A stretch of DNA of 50,107 bases from Acidobacteriota bacterium (GTDB lineage: Bacteria; Acidobacteriota; Terriglobia; Terriglobales; Acidobacteriaceae): the NCBI GenBank assembly GCA_003224855.1, contig QHZY01000007.1, positions 1 to 50,107 of the forward strand. Reading direction: 5' to 3'. A model generated the notes under the pieces. It saw only the letters and a program-made list of their open reading frames with translations. It made no database searches and was not told the origin of the DNA. The translations under genes were made by a program, and so were the position numbers. Below are positions 37,595 through 47,346 of this stretch, in pieces (the first letter of the stretch is position 1; each line of letters starts with the position of its first letter).

Positions 37595-39187
37595 TCAGCG
37601 CCACTTCTTGAGTCGTGGCCACAGCTCACTGAGGGAACCAAATTTCGCGTTGCGGCAGATGAACACCGGGACCCCGCGTTCGAGCGCATATGGATTGTCA
37701 GGCGAAGTCGCAACGAAATCGACCTGCTCGAACAACTGATCCAGGCGTTGTTTGCGGTCATCCAGAATGATCAGGCAGTTTCCAGAATATCCGCGCGGCC
37801 CCCATAGAAAATAAGTCTGATGTCCGCTGAGGGCCGGCGGAAGTCCATCACGGCGGCCCAGGAAATCGATAGCTCCAGCCTGGCCGTAATCCTGCGCAAA
37901 GATTCCACAATCCGGGCGTTCCTGAGGCGATAGCTGATTCCAGGCATTCGCAGTTGCGGCCACAATCTCATCCCATCCAAACTGATCTGAGTACCATTGC
38001 GGCAGAACGGCGCGTGCGTGCGCATGCTCCATTACCGGCAGTTTGAAAGGCAGAGTGCGCATGTAAGCGATGAAGCGATCAGGAGAGAGAACCGGGATGA
38101 CAATCGGAGCAAGGTAAATACCGACAACCAGCAGCAGGACGACAATAGCCGGCTTCAACCAAGCCAGGCGTGGGGGCGCGAATGCGGATTCGATCGCGAT
38201 AGCGCCGGAGGCCAGCAGCATGGGATAAATCGGAGCGAGATAGTAATTTTTCCCGTGCAGCAGGAAAATTACTGTGTAGCAGACGATATAGCTGTAGCCG
38301 AAGAAACGGTACGGCCGCAAGCGGGGCCAGACAAGAAATGCACCCAGACCCGCGATCCAAACCGGCGCGGTCAATGGATTCAGCAGCAATGCCTGTTGCA
38401 GAAAGAACTGGCCGGCCGGCAGCACGACGTCGCGGCCATCTGCCTTGATGTTTCGCATCAGCTGCAGGAATGGCCATTGGTAATGAATGTTCCACAGCAG
38501 ATTAGGCAGAAAAATCAGGAATGCAGCCAGGCCTCCAAGCCAAATCCATTTACCGGCAAATACACGCCGGTGCTCAGTGAGCAGCAGGCCAACCACGACT
38601 GCGAACCCGAATAGCGCGATGGAATACTTTTCTTCGAGCCCGAGACCGGCGACTACTCCGAACCACAGCCAAAAGCGCGGATTGTTTCGCTTGATCGCCA
38701 GAATCGCGAAGTAGGCGCATCCCATCCACAGGTTTGGCTCCAGGCAGTCGGTGGTCAGCAAACTTCCATTCGAAAGATACTGTGGCGCAATCAGGGTGGT
38801 CACAGCCGTGAGCAGCAGGGCAAACTTCCGCCCTCCAAGTTGGCGCGTGATTACCGCCGCCTGGATCACCAGCAGCGAGGAGGCGAGTGCAGGAATAAAG
38901 CGAATGCTCCGCAGCGAATCCCCCAGGACGGCCCGACCAATATGAATCAGAAAAGGAATCAGGGGCGGCTGGTCGACATATCCCCATGCCAGATGGTCGC
39001 CACAGGCGATGTAATTGAATTCGTCGCGGAAATACCCATAGCGATTGTTGAAATAGCAATGCAGCAGGAACTTGGCCAGTGCTATCAGCACGACCAGCAG
39101 CATGCCGTCAGAGAACCAGTTTTTTCTTCCGCGAGTGGCGGACGAAGGTTGAATGGCAGCGCCGTTCATGCACTCAGCATTACGCAC
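37595..39187 (-). CDS. GT39-family membrane glycosyltransferase (ArnT/PMT-like)
   Basis: A 530-residue polytopic protein with ten or more TM segments. The first extracytoplasmic loop has YGYFRDEFNYIACGDHLAWG with the catalytic-type Asp-Glu pair, followed by GYVDQPPLIPFL, as in dolichyl/undecaprenyl-phosphate-sugar transferases of the GT39/ArnT type. The C-terminal part is a soluble domain (ECGIFAQDYGQ-like text and VPVFICRNAKFG). The sugar donor and acceptor are unknown. ATG 39187 (MRNAEC) is used; MNGAA at 39169 is equally possible. It lies 20 bp downstream of glgC on the same strand. Confidence 0.8.
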   Translation of the reverse strand: MRNAECMNGAAIQPSSATRGRKNWFSDGMLLVVLIALAKFLLHCYFNNRYGYFRDEFNYIACGDHLAWGYVDQPPLIPFLIHIGRAVLGDSLRSIRFIPALASSLLVIQAAVITRQLGGRKFALLLTAVTTLIAPQYLSNGSLLTTDCLEPNLWMGCAYFAILAIKRNNPRFWLWFGVVAGLGLEEKYSIALFGFAVVVGLLLTEHRRVFAGKWIWLGGLAAFLIFLPNLLWNIHYQWPFLQLMRNIKADGRDVVLPAGQFFLQQALLLNPLTAPVWIAGLGAFLVWPRLRPYRFFGYSYIVCYTVIFLLHGKNYYLAPIYPMLLASGAIAIESAFAPPRLAWLKPAIVVLLLVVGIYLAPIVIPVLSPDRFIAYMRTLPFKLPVMEHAHARAVLPQWYSDQFGWDEIVAATANAWNQLSPQERPDCGIFAQDYGQAGAIDFLGRRDGLPPALSGHQTYFLWGPRGYSGNCLIILDDRKQRLDQLFEQVDFVATSPDNPYALERGVPVFICRNAKFGSLSELWPRLKKWR

Positions 39188-39207
39188 AGCAAGGCAGCGC
39201 GGTTCCG

Positions 39208-40458
39208 CTATTCGGTGGTGAAGTAATCGACCGCAACCGGGTTCTCAAACAGAGAGTAATCGCGCGTCACCACTGTGATACCGCTCTCGGTAACGAAATA
39301 GCGTTGCCGGTCGGCTTCGGCGTCATAGCCGATCGTCGTTCCTTCCGGAATGTGAACGTCGCGATCGATGATTGCCTTCCGAATGCGGCAGTGGCGCCCG
39401 ATATTCACGTGCGAGAAAAGAATGCTGTCATCCACTTCGCTGTAGGAATTCACCCGCACGTCGGGCGAGATCACACAACCCTTCACTATGCTGCCGGATA
39501 CGATGCATCCGGCGGAAACGATGGAATCGACTGCAGTGCCGGTGCGGCCCTGTTCCGCGAACACGAATTTGGCCGGAGGATATTGTCGCTGGTGGGTGCG
39601 GATCGGCCAGTTTTCGTCATACAGGTTGAACACTGGCGACACGGAAACGATATCCATGTTGGCCTCGTAGTAGGCTTCCAGGGTTCCGACATCGCGCCAG
39701 TAGAGCGCTTCCTTTTTGTTTTCATCCACGAAGTCGTAGGCGTAGACGCGGTAGTCGCCCATCATCTTCGGCAAAATATCCTTACCGAAATCGTGACTGG
39801 AATTCGGGTCCTCTGCGTCCTTTAACAAAACCGGTATGAGCACATCGGTGTTGAACAGATAAATGCCCATCGAGGCAGAACACTTGTCCGGATTTGAGGG
39901 CGAACGCAGCCTGGTTTCCTTCGGCTTCTCTTCAAATCCGACCACGCGATGCTCGCGATCCACATCCACCACCCCGAAACGAAAGACTTCAGCAGGATCG
40001 ATCTGGATGGTCGCCAGGGTGACGTCGGCGGCTGAATCGTTGTGCTGCTGCAGCATCAGGCCATAGTTCATCTTGTAAATATGGTCGCCCGAAAGAATCA
40101 ACACATGCCGAGGCTGCTCCGAACCGATGGAATAAATGTTCTGGTACACCGCATCGGCAGTGCCCTGATACCAGCTCTCGCTGACGCGCTTCATGGGCGG
40201 CAGAACTTCAACAAACTCTCCCATCTCGCGCGCCATGATCGTCCACCCTTCGCGTATGTGGCGGTTCAGCGACAGGGCCTTGTATTGGGTGAGAATGTAG
40301 ACTCGGCGGAGATCGGAGTTAACGCAATTGGAAAGCGTGACATCTATAATGCGATAGATGCCGCCGAAGGTTACGGCAGGTTTGGCGCGATCGCGAGTCA
40401 GCGGATAGAGCCGTTCGCCCGCTCCGCCCGCCAGCAAAACTCCCAGGGTATCTTTCAT
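39208..40458 (-). CDS. glgC: Glucose-1-phosphate adenylyltransferase
   Basis: A 416-residue nucleotidyltransferase that makes ADP-glucose for glycogen. GVLLAGGAGERLYPLTRDRA is the nucleotide-binding loop. KPAVTFGGIYRIIDVTLSNC, YILTQYKALSLNRHI, WYQGTADAVYQNI and LILSGDHIYKMNY follow, then GFEEKPKE. The C-terminal left-handed helix (VSAGCIVSGSIVKGCVISPD) is the regulatory domain. The length and order match GlgC. It is divergent from the HAD gene across 144 bp. Confidence 0.93.
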   Translation of the reverse strand: MKDTLGVLLAGGAGERLYPLTRDRAKPAVTFGGIYRIIDVTLSNCVNSDLRRVYILTQYKALSLNRHIREGWTIMAREMGEFVEVLPPMKRVSESWYQGTADAVYQNIYSIGSEQPRHVLILSGDHIYKMNYGLMLQQHNDSAADVTLATIQIDPAEVFRFGVVDVDREHRVVGFEEKPKETRLRSPSNPDKCSASMGIYLFNTDVLIPVLLKDAEDPNSSHDFGKDILPKMMGDYRVYAYDFVDENKKEALYWRDVGTLEAYYEANMDIVSVSPVFNLYDENWPIRTHQRQYPPAKFVFAEQGRTGTAVDSIVSAGCIVSGSIVKGCVISPDVRVNSYSEVDDSILFSHVNIGRHCRIRKAIIDRDVHIPEGTTIGYDAEADRQRYFVTESGITVVTRDYSLFENPVAVDYFTTE

Positions 40459-40602
40459 TCCGTTCCGGCTCTAAGCTTCTGGGACGGCCTTAAAAACGTA
40501 GATACTAGCACAACGTCCATTTGTGTCCGGTGAAATGAACAGAGCGGCTTGATAGCTTGCTGCGTTTGCGGTCCGATCAGCTCTGAATTTTTGAGGTGCA
40601 GG

Positions 40603-41292
40603 ATGAAATCAGGCCCCAAGCCGGCTTTTCTTTTCGATCTCGACGGTACGCTGGTGGACAGTGTTTATCAACACGTGCTTGCCTGGCAGGAGGCGCTCGA
40701 AGGGATCGGGGTAAAACTACCGAACTGGTTTATCCATCGCCGCGTAGGAATGAGCGGAGGCCTGGTAGTTAGTTCCTTCCAGCAGGAAACCGGGCGCATT
40801 CTCAGCAAACAGGAGATCGCGAAAGTACAAGAGCTGCATGGAAAGTGCTTCCTGAAGCGCCTTAATGAAGTAAAAGCGCTTCCGGGCTCATGTGAGCTGC
40901 TGCACACGCTCACTAAGGCCGGCGTGAGCTGGGCGATAGCTACCAGCGGGAATCGTGGACCGGCCGAGAAACTGCTCAAACTGATTCCAGTTGAGCAAGA
41001 CACAATTCTTATCACGCACGCTGAAGTTCAACACGCCAAGCCGGATCCGGATTTATTTTTAGCTGCCGCAGATAAGCTTTCCGCGAATATCGAGAACTGC
41101 GTGGTGGTGGGCGACAGCATCTGGGACCTACTGGCGGCGCAGCGGGCGCGTGCCCTGGGAGTGGGCCTGCTCTCCGGCGGATACGGCGAAGACGAACTCA
41201 CCCGGGCCGGCGCTTACCGCGTTTACCGCGACCCCGCCGATTTGCTGGCGCATCTTTATGAAACCGGAGTTCGACCAAACCATTCCGAATAG
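40603..41292 (+). CDS. HAD-superfamily phosphatase
   Basis: A 229-residue protein. Motif I is FLFDLDGTLVDSVYQH, the cap is helical (LHGKCFLKRLNEVKALPGS), motif II is IATSGN, and motifs III/IV are KPDPDLFLAAADKL and VVVGDSIWDL. The shape is that of beta-phosphoglucomutase/phosphoglycolate phosphatase-type hydrolases; the substrate is not known. ATG 40603 follows TTGAGGTGCAGG and is preferred to a frame opening at 40549. Confidence 0.85.
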   Translation: MKSGPKPAFLFDLDGTLVDSVYQHVLAWQEALEGIGVKLPNWFIHRRVGMSGGLVVSSFQQETGRILSKQEIAKVQELHGKCFLKRLNEVKALPGSCELLHTLTKAGVSWAIATSGNRGPAEKLLKLIPVEQDTILITHAEVQHAKPDPDLFLAAADKLSANIENCVVVGDSIWDLLAAQRARALGVGLLSGGYGEDELTRAGAYRVYRDPADLLAHLYETGVRPNHSE

Positions 41293-41339
41293 TTCGCGGC
41301 ATAGGCATGGCTTAAAATTCGTGAACGCGAGGAACTCCT

Positions 41340-42461
41340 ATGCTTACTGCAAGCGACAATCCGCCTAAAACACTGCCCGGGCGTTATTACACAGATCCCG
41401 CTATCTTTCGCGACGAACTGGAGCGGTTCTTCTGCCGCATGTGGGTCTGTGTCGGACGCGAAGAGCAAGTTGCCAATACCGGAGAGTTCCTGGTCCGCGA
41501 AATTGCCGATGAGAGCATCATCGTCACTCGCAACGAAGGCGGATCGGTGAACGCCTTCTACAATGTCTGCCGCCATCGCGGGACTCGGATTTGTGCTGAG
41601 GCTGCGGGCAGATTCTCTGGGCGTATTCAGTGTCCTTACCACGGGTGGACCTACGGGCTGGACGGAAAACTCATGGGCGCACCGCACATGAACCATGGGT
41701 TTCGGCGCGAGGAGTATCCGCTGCACTCCGTTTCGTGCGATGTCTGGGACGGTCATGTGTTCGTCAATCTTGATCCCAACGCCCCAACTTTGCGTGAGCA
41801 GCTCGATACGTTGCCCACCAAATTTTCGAATTGGCGCATGCAGGAGCTTCGCCTGCACAAGCGCATTGGTTACGCGGTGCAGGCTAATTGGAAGCTGATT
41901 CTGCTCAACTACAACGAATGCCTGCACTGCCCGGTGCTGCATCCGCTGCTCAACAAAATGACCAGTTATTTAAGCGGTGAAAATGCAGACCCGCACCAGA
42001 ATTTCATCGGTGGATCAATGAATTTCAAAGAAGGTGTAGAGACTATGAGTCTGGATGGCAAGCGCCGCCGCGACTTTCTGCCTGGACTTGCACCTGAGCA
42101 GCACCACGAGGTGCTCTACTATGCCGTTTACCCGAATCTTCTGCTGAGCCTTCATCCCGACTACATGATGACGCACACCTTGTGGCCGCGCGCGGTGGAC
42201 CGGACGGAGATCATTTGTGAATGGCACTTCCATCCGGCCGAGATGTCAAAGAGCGAGTTCACTGCAGACGACGCGGTTGAGTTCTGGGATGTGACCAACC
42301 GCGAGGACTGGCGGATCTCAGAGCTGTCGCAGGCGGGAATTAAGTCGCGGGCCTACAGCCCGGGGCCGTATTCCATGCAGGAATCGCTTCCACATGCTTT
42401 CGATGAGATGATTTTGCGCCGGGAGCGCGAGGCTAAGCTAAAAGAAGGTCGCGACCCTTAA
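41340..42461 (+). CDS. Rieske non-heme iron oxygenase, large (alpha) subunit type
   Basis: A 373-residue protein. The Rieske [2Fe-2S] domain has Cys77-x-His79 (CRHRGTRIC) and Cys98-x2-His101 (CPYHGWTYGLDG). The catalytic domain has NYNECLHCPVLHPLL with His196 and His201 as iron ligands. The C-terminal domain is SRPBCC-like, with LSLHPDYMMTHTLWP. The family hydroxylates or demethylates aromatic or quaternary amine substrates and needs a reductase, which is not seen here. The substrate is unknown. Its stop overlaps the stop of the converging small gene. Confidence 0.88.
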   Translation: MLTASDNPPKTLPGRYYTDPAIFRDELERFFCRMWVCVGREEQVANTGEFLVREIADESIIVTRNEGGSVNAFYNVCRHRGTRICAEAAGRFSGRIQCPYHGWTYGLDGKLMGAPHMNHGFRREEYPLHSVSCDVWDGHVFVNLDPNAPTLREQLDTLPTKFSNWRMQELRLHKRIGYAVQANWKLILLNYNECLHCPVLHPLLNKMTSYLSGENADPHQNFIGGSMNFKEGVETMSLDGKRRRDFLPGLAPEQHHEVLYYAVYPNLLLSLHPDYMMTHTLWPRAVDRTEIICEWHFHPAEMSKSEFTADDAVEFWDVTNREDWRISELSQAGIKSRAYSPGPYSMQESLPHAFDEMILRREREAKLKEGRDP

Positions 42462-42745
42462 GCCGCGTCGTCCTCGATCTTGATACGCAGTGACTTCAGG
42501 AATTTCAGGTCTTGATCGCTCACTTTAAGTTCAGGATTGCTGGTGAGGGTTGTGACCATGGAGGTTTTGTCGGCAGATTTGTCGCCCGGCTTACTTACGC
42601 CGATGGTCGCTTCCAATACCAGGAAAATGTCGTAGCCGCCTTCTTTGATTTTGGAGACCACATCAGCAATGGCTTCAGAGTCGGCTAAAGATTCGTTGAT
42701 CGCTTCCCCCAGCTCTTTCATCAACTGCTTAAGTTCCTGGTCCAC
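42458..42745 (-). CDS. Small acidic protein of unknown function
   Basis: A 95-residue soluble protein (MDQELKQLMKELGEAINESL..., ending LKVSDQDLKFLKSLRIKIEDDAA). It is helical at the start, with a central IFLVLEATIG strand. No family is recognised. The stop codons of this gene and the Rieske gene overlap tail to tail. The composition is coding-like, but the call rests mainly on open frame and fit. Confidence 0.6.
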   Translation of the reverse strand: MDQELKQLMKELGEAINESLADSEAIADVVSKIKEGGYDIFLVLEATIGVSKPGDKSADKTSMVTTLTSNPELKVSDQDLKFLKSLRIKIEDDAA

Positions 42746-42867
42746 TCAGCCCCCTGGTGCCGCGTTAAGCACCGTTCCTGTCACTTTAGATGCTGATCGA
42801 GATAACTACGTTTCGTGCCATGAACAGCCGATATTGTAACCCCGAAGCTTGGTAAAATCGACGGATA

Positions 42868-43203
42868 ATGGCGAGCATCTCAATCGCCCGTAAAATCAGC
42901 ATCCTGGCAAACATCGCCGCCCGTCATGCCGGCCAGACCCGCACTTTCGGCGCGGTGAAAAACGCCGCGCAGGCCACTGCTTCTCACCTCAGCGGCGTTG
43001 CTCACCAGCTCTGGCTGGAGGTCACTGGGTTCGTTTTTATAGTAATTTCTGTGATTGGAGCCAGTGCCTGGGTGCGGGAGTATCACAAGTATCAGGCCGG
43101 ACAAACGACCCCCGGCCGGGTCGTGCTCGCGTCAGTATTTACGCTCGCGTTCGCCTGGTTCGGAGTAAGTTCGTTCTGGCGAGTGCGCAAAAAGCAACGT
43201 TGA
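42868..43203 (+). CDS. Small two-TM membrane protein
   Basis: A 111-residue protein with a basic, helical N-terminus and two TM segments (about 52-70, [19 protein letters not shown], and about 87-104, [18 protein letters not shown]). The function is unknown. The stop overlaps the TTG start of the mutase gene as TTGA, so the two are probably co-translated. Confidence 0.65.
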   Translation: MASISIARKISILANIAARHAGQTRTFGAVKNAAQATASHLSGVAHQLWLEVTGFVFIVISVIGASAWVREYHKYQAGQTTPGRVVLASVFTLAFAWFGVSSFWRVRKKQR

Positions 43204-44801
43204 GCGAGAAGACCAAATCCGTCCCGGGCCGGCACACTTCCTCTCAAATTCCAGTCAATCCGCTGTACACACCCGCCGACCTTGAGCACGGCACCGATGA
43301 GCAGGTCGGCTATCCCGGCCAGTTTCCCTTCACTCGCGGCATTCAGCCGACGATGTATCGCGGCCGGCTCTGGACGATGCGTCAGTACGCCGGCATGGGT
43401 GACGCGGAAGAATCCAACAAGCGTTACAAATACTTGCTTGCGCACGGCACCACCGGCTTGTCGGTCGCATTCGATTTGCCCACCCAGATCGGCCTGGACT
43501 CTGATAATCCACTGGCGCTTGGCGAGGTCGGCAAAGTAGGCGTGGCCATCGACTCAATAGAAGACATGGAGCGTCTGTTCGCGGGCATTGATCTCACCAG
43601 GATTTCGACTTCGATGACCATCAATGCCACCGCTGCCATCCTACTGGCACTCTATGTTGCGGTCGCGAAGAAGAAGGGTGCAGACGTACGCCGACTTTCC
43701 GGCACAGTGCAGAATGACGTTTTGAAAGAGTACATCGCCCGGGGGACCTACATCTATCCGCCGCAGGCAGCCATGCGGATCATCACCGACATGTTTGCCT
43801 GGGCGAATGAAAACCTGCCGGAATGGAACCCGATTTCGATCTCCGGGTACCACATGCGTGAAGCGGGCTCGACCGCGGTGCAGGAAGTGGCGTTCACCCT
43901 GGGGAATGGGATTGCCTACTCGGAAGGCGCCATTAAGGCCGGGCTTGAGGTGGATACGTTCGCGCCACGCCTCTCATTTTTTTTCAACGCCCATTCGGAT
44001 TTTCTTGAGGAAATTTCCAAATTCCGAGCTGCGCGAAGGATGTGGGCACGAATTATGCGCCAGCGTTTCAAAGCCAAAAATCCTCGTTCCTGGATGCTGC
44101 GCTTCCACACTCAAACCGCCGGTTCCACGCTTACCGCTCAGCAACCGGAGAACAATATCGCTCGTACCGCGATGCAGGCTATGGCGGCGGTGCTGGGCGG
44201 AACGCAGTCCCTACATACCAATTCCTATGACGAGGCGCTTGCTTTACCGACCGAACAGGCGGCTCGCGTTGCATTGCGCACGCAACAGGTCATCGCTTAT
44301 GAATCCGGCGTGGCAAACACCGTTGACCCGCTTGCCGGGTCATACTTCATCGAGAGTCTGACCAACGAAATCGAGGCGAGGGCAATCCAATACCTGGATA
44401 AGATTGAGGCCCTCGGCGGCATGGTTCGCGCGCTTGAACATGGATACGTGCAGCAGGAAATACAAAACGCCGCGTACGAGCATCAGCGCAGAGTGGACCA
44501 GGTTGAAGCCATTGTGGTGGGCGTCAATCAGTTCACCATGGAGGCTGGGGATGCAATCCCGATTCAGCGCATTGACGAAACGCTCGAAAGAAAGCAGGTG
44601 GAGCGAGTTCGTGACTTGCGAGCGCGAAGAGATCAACAGAAGTCGCTGGCAGCGTTAGAAGAAATAGAAACCGGCGCGCGGTCGGCCCAAAATCTGATGC
44701 CACTTATATTGCAGGCGGTCGAGTCGTTTGCGACTGTGGGAGAGATTTCCGATACCCTGCGCCGTGTTTTCGGCGAGTACCGGGAAACCGTCTTGCTCTG
44801 A
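43200..44801 (+). CDS. Acyl-CoA mutase large subunit (methylmalonyl-CoA mutase family), without B12 domain
   Basis: A 533-residue protein matching the N-terminal barrel of B12-dependent mutases: [113 protein letters not shown] and [19 protein letters not shown]. The C-terminal cobalamin-binding domain (DxHxxG) is absent, as in families where it is a separate subunit. That partner is not in the window. The substrate (methylmalonyl-, isobutyryl- or another acyl-CoA) is not determined. The start is TTG 43200. Confidence 0.88.
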   Translation: MSEKTKSVPGRHTSSQIPVNPLYTPADLEHGTDEQVGYPGQFPFTRGIQPTMYRGRLWTMRQYAGMGDAEESNKRYKYLLAHGTTGLSVAFDLPTQIGLDSDNPLALGEVGKVGVAIDSIEDMERLFAGIDLTRISTSMTINATAAILLALYVAVAKKKGADVRRLSGTVQNDVLKEYIARGTYIYPPQAAMRIITDMFAWANENLPEWNPISISGYHMREAGSTAVQEVAFTLGNGIAYSEGAIKAGLEVDTFAPRLSFFFNAHSDFLEEISKFRAARRMWARIMRQRFKAKNPRSWMLRFHTQTAGSTLTAQQPENNIARTAMQAMAAVLGGTQSLHTNSYDEALALPTEQAARVALRTQQVIAYESGVANTVDPLAGSYFIESLTNEIEARAIQYLDKIEALGGMVRALEHGYVQQEIQNAAYEHQRRVDQVEAIVVGVNQFTMEAGDAIPIQRIDETLERKQVERVRDLRARRDQQKSLAALEEIETGARSAQNLMPLILQAVESFATVGEISDTLRRVFGEYRETVLL

Positions 44802-44807
44802 AATAGG

Positions 44808-45368
44808 TTACGAACCCGTCTTCACATTACGGTCAGCTGCTGCGAGCGTATCCAGGACCGTGAGAACTTCTTGGCTGTGGTGATTGGGATTTATGCGGGT
44901 GAAATTCCGAACCACCTTGCCTTGCGGGTCAATCACAAAGGTATGGCGCGAGGAAAACTTTACGATTCCCAGGTCGGTCATTGAGCCGTAAGCGCGCGAT
45001 ACTTCACGTTTCGAATCGGAAAGTAGTTTGAAATTTAAGCCTTCCTTGGCGCAGAAATTCTTGTGCGAACTCGCACTATCCGTACTTACTCCCAGAACGA
45101 CCGCGTTCCGGCGCTCATATTCCGCGAGGTCGCGCTGGAAGTTACGTGCTTCGCGCGTGCAGCCGCTGGTGAAGTCCTTGGGATAGAAATAGAGCACTAC
45201 CCATTTGCCGCGAAAGTCCTTCAGACTCACGGTAGTGCCGTCTTGCGATGCCAAGGTAAAGTCAGGCGCCGACCCGCCGTTCGCGGGCGCAGACTGTGAC
45301 CTTGAAAACAATCCCAGCATGAGCAGTGTCACCGTAACCAGAAGCAGCACTCTGATACCGATCCTCAT
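44808..45368 (-). CDS. Bcp-type peroxiredoxin with an N-terminal membrane/secretion segment
   Basis: A 186-residue protein when started at ATG 45368 (MRIGIRVLLLVTVTLLMLGL), which gives a hydrophobic signal or anchor. The thioredoxin-fold part has GSAPDFTLASQDGTTVSLKD and FYPKDFTSGCTREA with the peroxidatic Cys, then SDSKREVSRAYG and TFVIDPQGKVVRNF. It reduces peroxides, here probably in the periplasm. Unlike the protein at 414, it keeps the catalytic Cys. A frame opening at 45413 is possible. Confidence 0.88.
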   Translation of the reverse strand: MRIGIRVLLLVTVTLLMLGLFSRSQSAPANGGSAPDFTLASQDGTTVSLKDFRGKWVVLYFYPKDFTSGCTREARNFQRDLAEYERRNAVVLGVSTDSASSHKNFCAKEGLNFKLLSDSKREVSRAYGSMTDLGIVKFSSRHTFVIDPQGKVVRNFTRINPNHHSQEVLTVLDTLAAADRNVKTGS

Positions 45369-45477
45369 AATAAGCCGGTGCAGTGTAGCACTTTCGGGGG
45401 CATAAGGAGTCAACTGATGACAATCCGATTACCTGCCAGCTCACATCCATTCCAAAAAAGCGCCTCCCGGCCTCAAA

Positions 45478-46134
45478 GTGCCTGCGATGCTTGCAGTTGG
45501 CTCGGACGCACTGTTCAATTTTCTGACTAAAATCGGATCCAGTTGGGTCCACCTGCGCAAAGGAACAGTCCGCCGAAAAGTAGTGCTGGCACTGGCGGTG
45601 GGCAGTATTCCGGGTTCGATCACTGGGGTCAGCTATCTGGCGCACTTGCGTGCGAGTTACGGCAGTGGAGTTAATCACTTCATAACCACGGCGGTTGGGA
45701 TCCTGCTGATTGGAATTCCATTGTTATTACTTTTTCAGCAGCAGATCGAGTCCCGCATTGTGAATCGGCCGCCCACCATGAAAGGTTTCGTGGGCATGGT
45801 TTTCATAGGGTTAGTGGCAGGATTTCTGGTGGGCATGACGTCAGTCGGTTCCGGCAGCATCATCATGATGCTGCTCCTTCTGTTCTACAGTTTCCCGCCC
45901 AAAGTGATGGTGGGGACCGACATTGTTCACGCAGTGATCCTTACTGGCGTAACCAGCGCGATGCACTGGCGCATCCACAACATTGATCTCAAATTGGTAA
46001 CTATGCTTCTGGTGGGCTCCATTCCCGGAGGCCTCGTCGGGTCTTATCTCAGTACGCGGGTTCCAATGCTATGGCTCAGGCGCATGCTCTGCGCGCTTCT
46101 TCTCATGACAGGGATACGCATGTTGTGGGCTTGA
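45478..46134 (+). CDS. TauE/SafE (TSUP) family membrane protein, N-terminus apparently missing
   Basis: A 218-residue polytopic protein: LAVGSDALFNFLTKIGSSWV, VRRKVVLALAVGSIPGSITG, FVGMVFIGLVAGFLVGMTSVGSGSIIM and VGTDIVHAVILTGVTSAMHW are TSUP features. Such transporters move sulfonates, sulfite or other small anions. Normal members have a further TM pair (about 35-50 residues) before the first VGSD. Here the upstream in-frame text is hydrophilic and reaches a stop at 45418-45420. A strongly ribosome-site-preceded ATG at 45417 (AAGGAGTCAACTG) is out of frame. The 5' end is probably altered. GTG 45478 is the only start in the frame. Confidence 0.7.
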   Translation: MPAMLAVGSDALFNFLTKIGSSWVHLRKGTVRRKVVLALAVGSIPGSITGVSYLAHLRASYGSGVNHFITTAVGILLIGIPLLLLFQQQIESRIVNRPPTMKGFVGMVFIGLVAGFLVGMTSVGSGSIIMMLLLLFYSFPPKVMVGTDIVHAVILTGVTSAMHWRIHNIDLKLVTMLLVGSIPGGLVGSYLSTRVPMLWLRRMLCALLLMTGIRMLWA

Positions 46135-47271
46135 TCAGCTGCAGAATTGCGGGTCTGCCACCTGCAATGTATCCGCCTCGGCTTTAACACCGTCCAGCAG
46201 GCGGGAATTGAAAAAATCTTCGACCCGGCCCAGTATCTCAGGCGCGGATTTCGATTCATAAATGGCTTTGCGGAGGCCAGCGCCGCCGGGCACTCCATGA
46301 GTGAACCAGGAAGCAAATTGTTTCATTTTGCCGCTCGCATCCGGCAGTTCTTCTTCGATCAGCATGCGGAAGTATGTCCGGATCATCTGGTAACGATCAG
46401 CCTCTGTCGGCTCGTCGTAGAAAGGCGCAAGCGTCTGAAGACCCGTCCCTGCGTCATCGCGGAGGAAAGCGCAATATTGCTCGATCTGGCGAAAGATCCA
46501 GGGATTCGAAGGGGCAGTGCGCCCGATCATGACTGCGTCGCATCCAGCCATTGCAACCATCGCGCAGGCGTCTTCCGGAGAGCGTATATCGCCGTTGCCG
46601 ATGACCGGTATCTTCACCGCATTTTTTACCGCAGCAATCCACTCCCATCGCGCATTGCCGCTATAGCCTTGCTCCCGCGTTCGTGCGTGCAATGCGACCG
46701 CGCACAAGCCGCTGGCTTCAGCGATTTTCGCCAGTTCCACGCACACGATCTCTTCGTCATTCCAGCCGGCGCGAAACTTCACGGTGAAGGGGATTTTTAC
46801 TGCAGCCCGAACCGCTTCGAAGATCCGGCTGATGTGCGGCAGATCGCGCAGCAGCCCCGATCCACCGTTGCACTTAACCACTTTTTTGGCGGGACATCCG
46901 AGATTCAGATCTACAAGATCGAAGCCCAGGTCTTCGACAATGCGGGCAGCCTCAGCCATGACCTGAGGATCGCTGCCAAACAACTGCGCAGAAATGGGAT
47001 GCTCGTCTTCGTAGAAATGGAGATATCGCTTGGCTTTCTTATCTTTAGCGCGCAGCACGCCATCGGCGGACGTGAACTCGGTCATGATCAGGCCGCATCC
47101 GCCGAGATTGCGGATGAAGCGGCGGAAGACCGTATCCGTAACGCCCGCCATGGGCGCGAGCACGGTTGCGGGAGCAATATTCACGGCTCCAATCTGCAAG
47201 CTCGCAGGAACAACGGTCAACCTTTTCTGCTCCGGACGAGGCGGGACCGAATTATCCCAAAACTTACGCAC
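46135..47271 (-). CDS. dusB: tRNA-dihydrouridine synthase (DusB-like)
   Basis: A 378-residue flavoenzyme that reduces uridines in the D-loop of tRNA. VLAPMAGVTDTVFRRFIRNL, QLFGSDPQVMAEAARIV, DLNLGCPAKKVVKCNGGSGL (catalytic Cys in GCP), FTVKFRAGW, HARTREQGYSG, VIGNGDI and MIGRTAPSNPWIF follow the DusB order. The first 25 residues are not family-like, so the start may be slightly downstream. It converges with the TSUP gene with no gap. Confidence 0.92.
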   Translation of the reverse strand: MRKFWDNSVPPRPEQKRLTVVPASLQIGAVNIAPATVLAPMAGVTDTVFRRFIRNLGGCGLIMTEFTSADGVLRAKDKKAKRYLHFYEDEHPISAQLFGSDPQVMAEAARIVEDLGFDLVDLNLGCPAKKVVKCNGGSGLLRDLPHISRIFEAVRAAVKIPFTVKFRAGWNDEEIVCVELAKIAEASGLCAVALHARTREQGYSGNARWEWIAAVKNAVKIPVIGNGDIRSPEDACAMVAMAGCDAVMIGRTAPSNPWIFRQIEQYCAFLRDDAGTGLQTLAPFYDEPTEADRYQMIRTYFRMLIEEELPDASGKMKQFASWFTHGVPGGAGLRKAIYESKSAPEILGRVEDFFNSRLLDGVKAEADTLQVADPQFCS

Positions 47272-47346
47272 AGATCTATTCTAACCAGTTATTGTCGTCG
47301 CGCCACGCGCGAGTGGAAAGCGAAGCCCGCGGTCCATACCTGTGTT

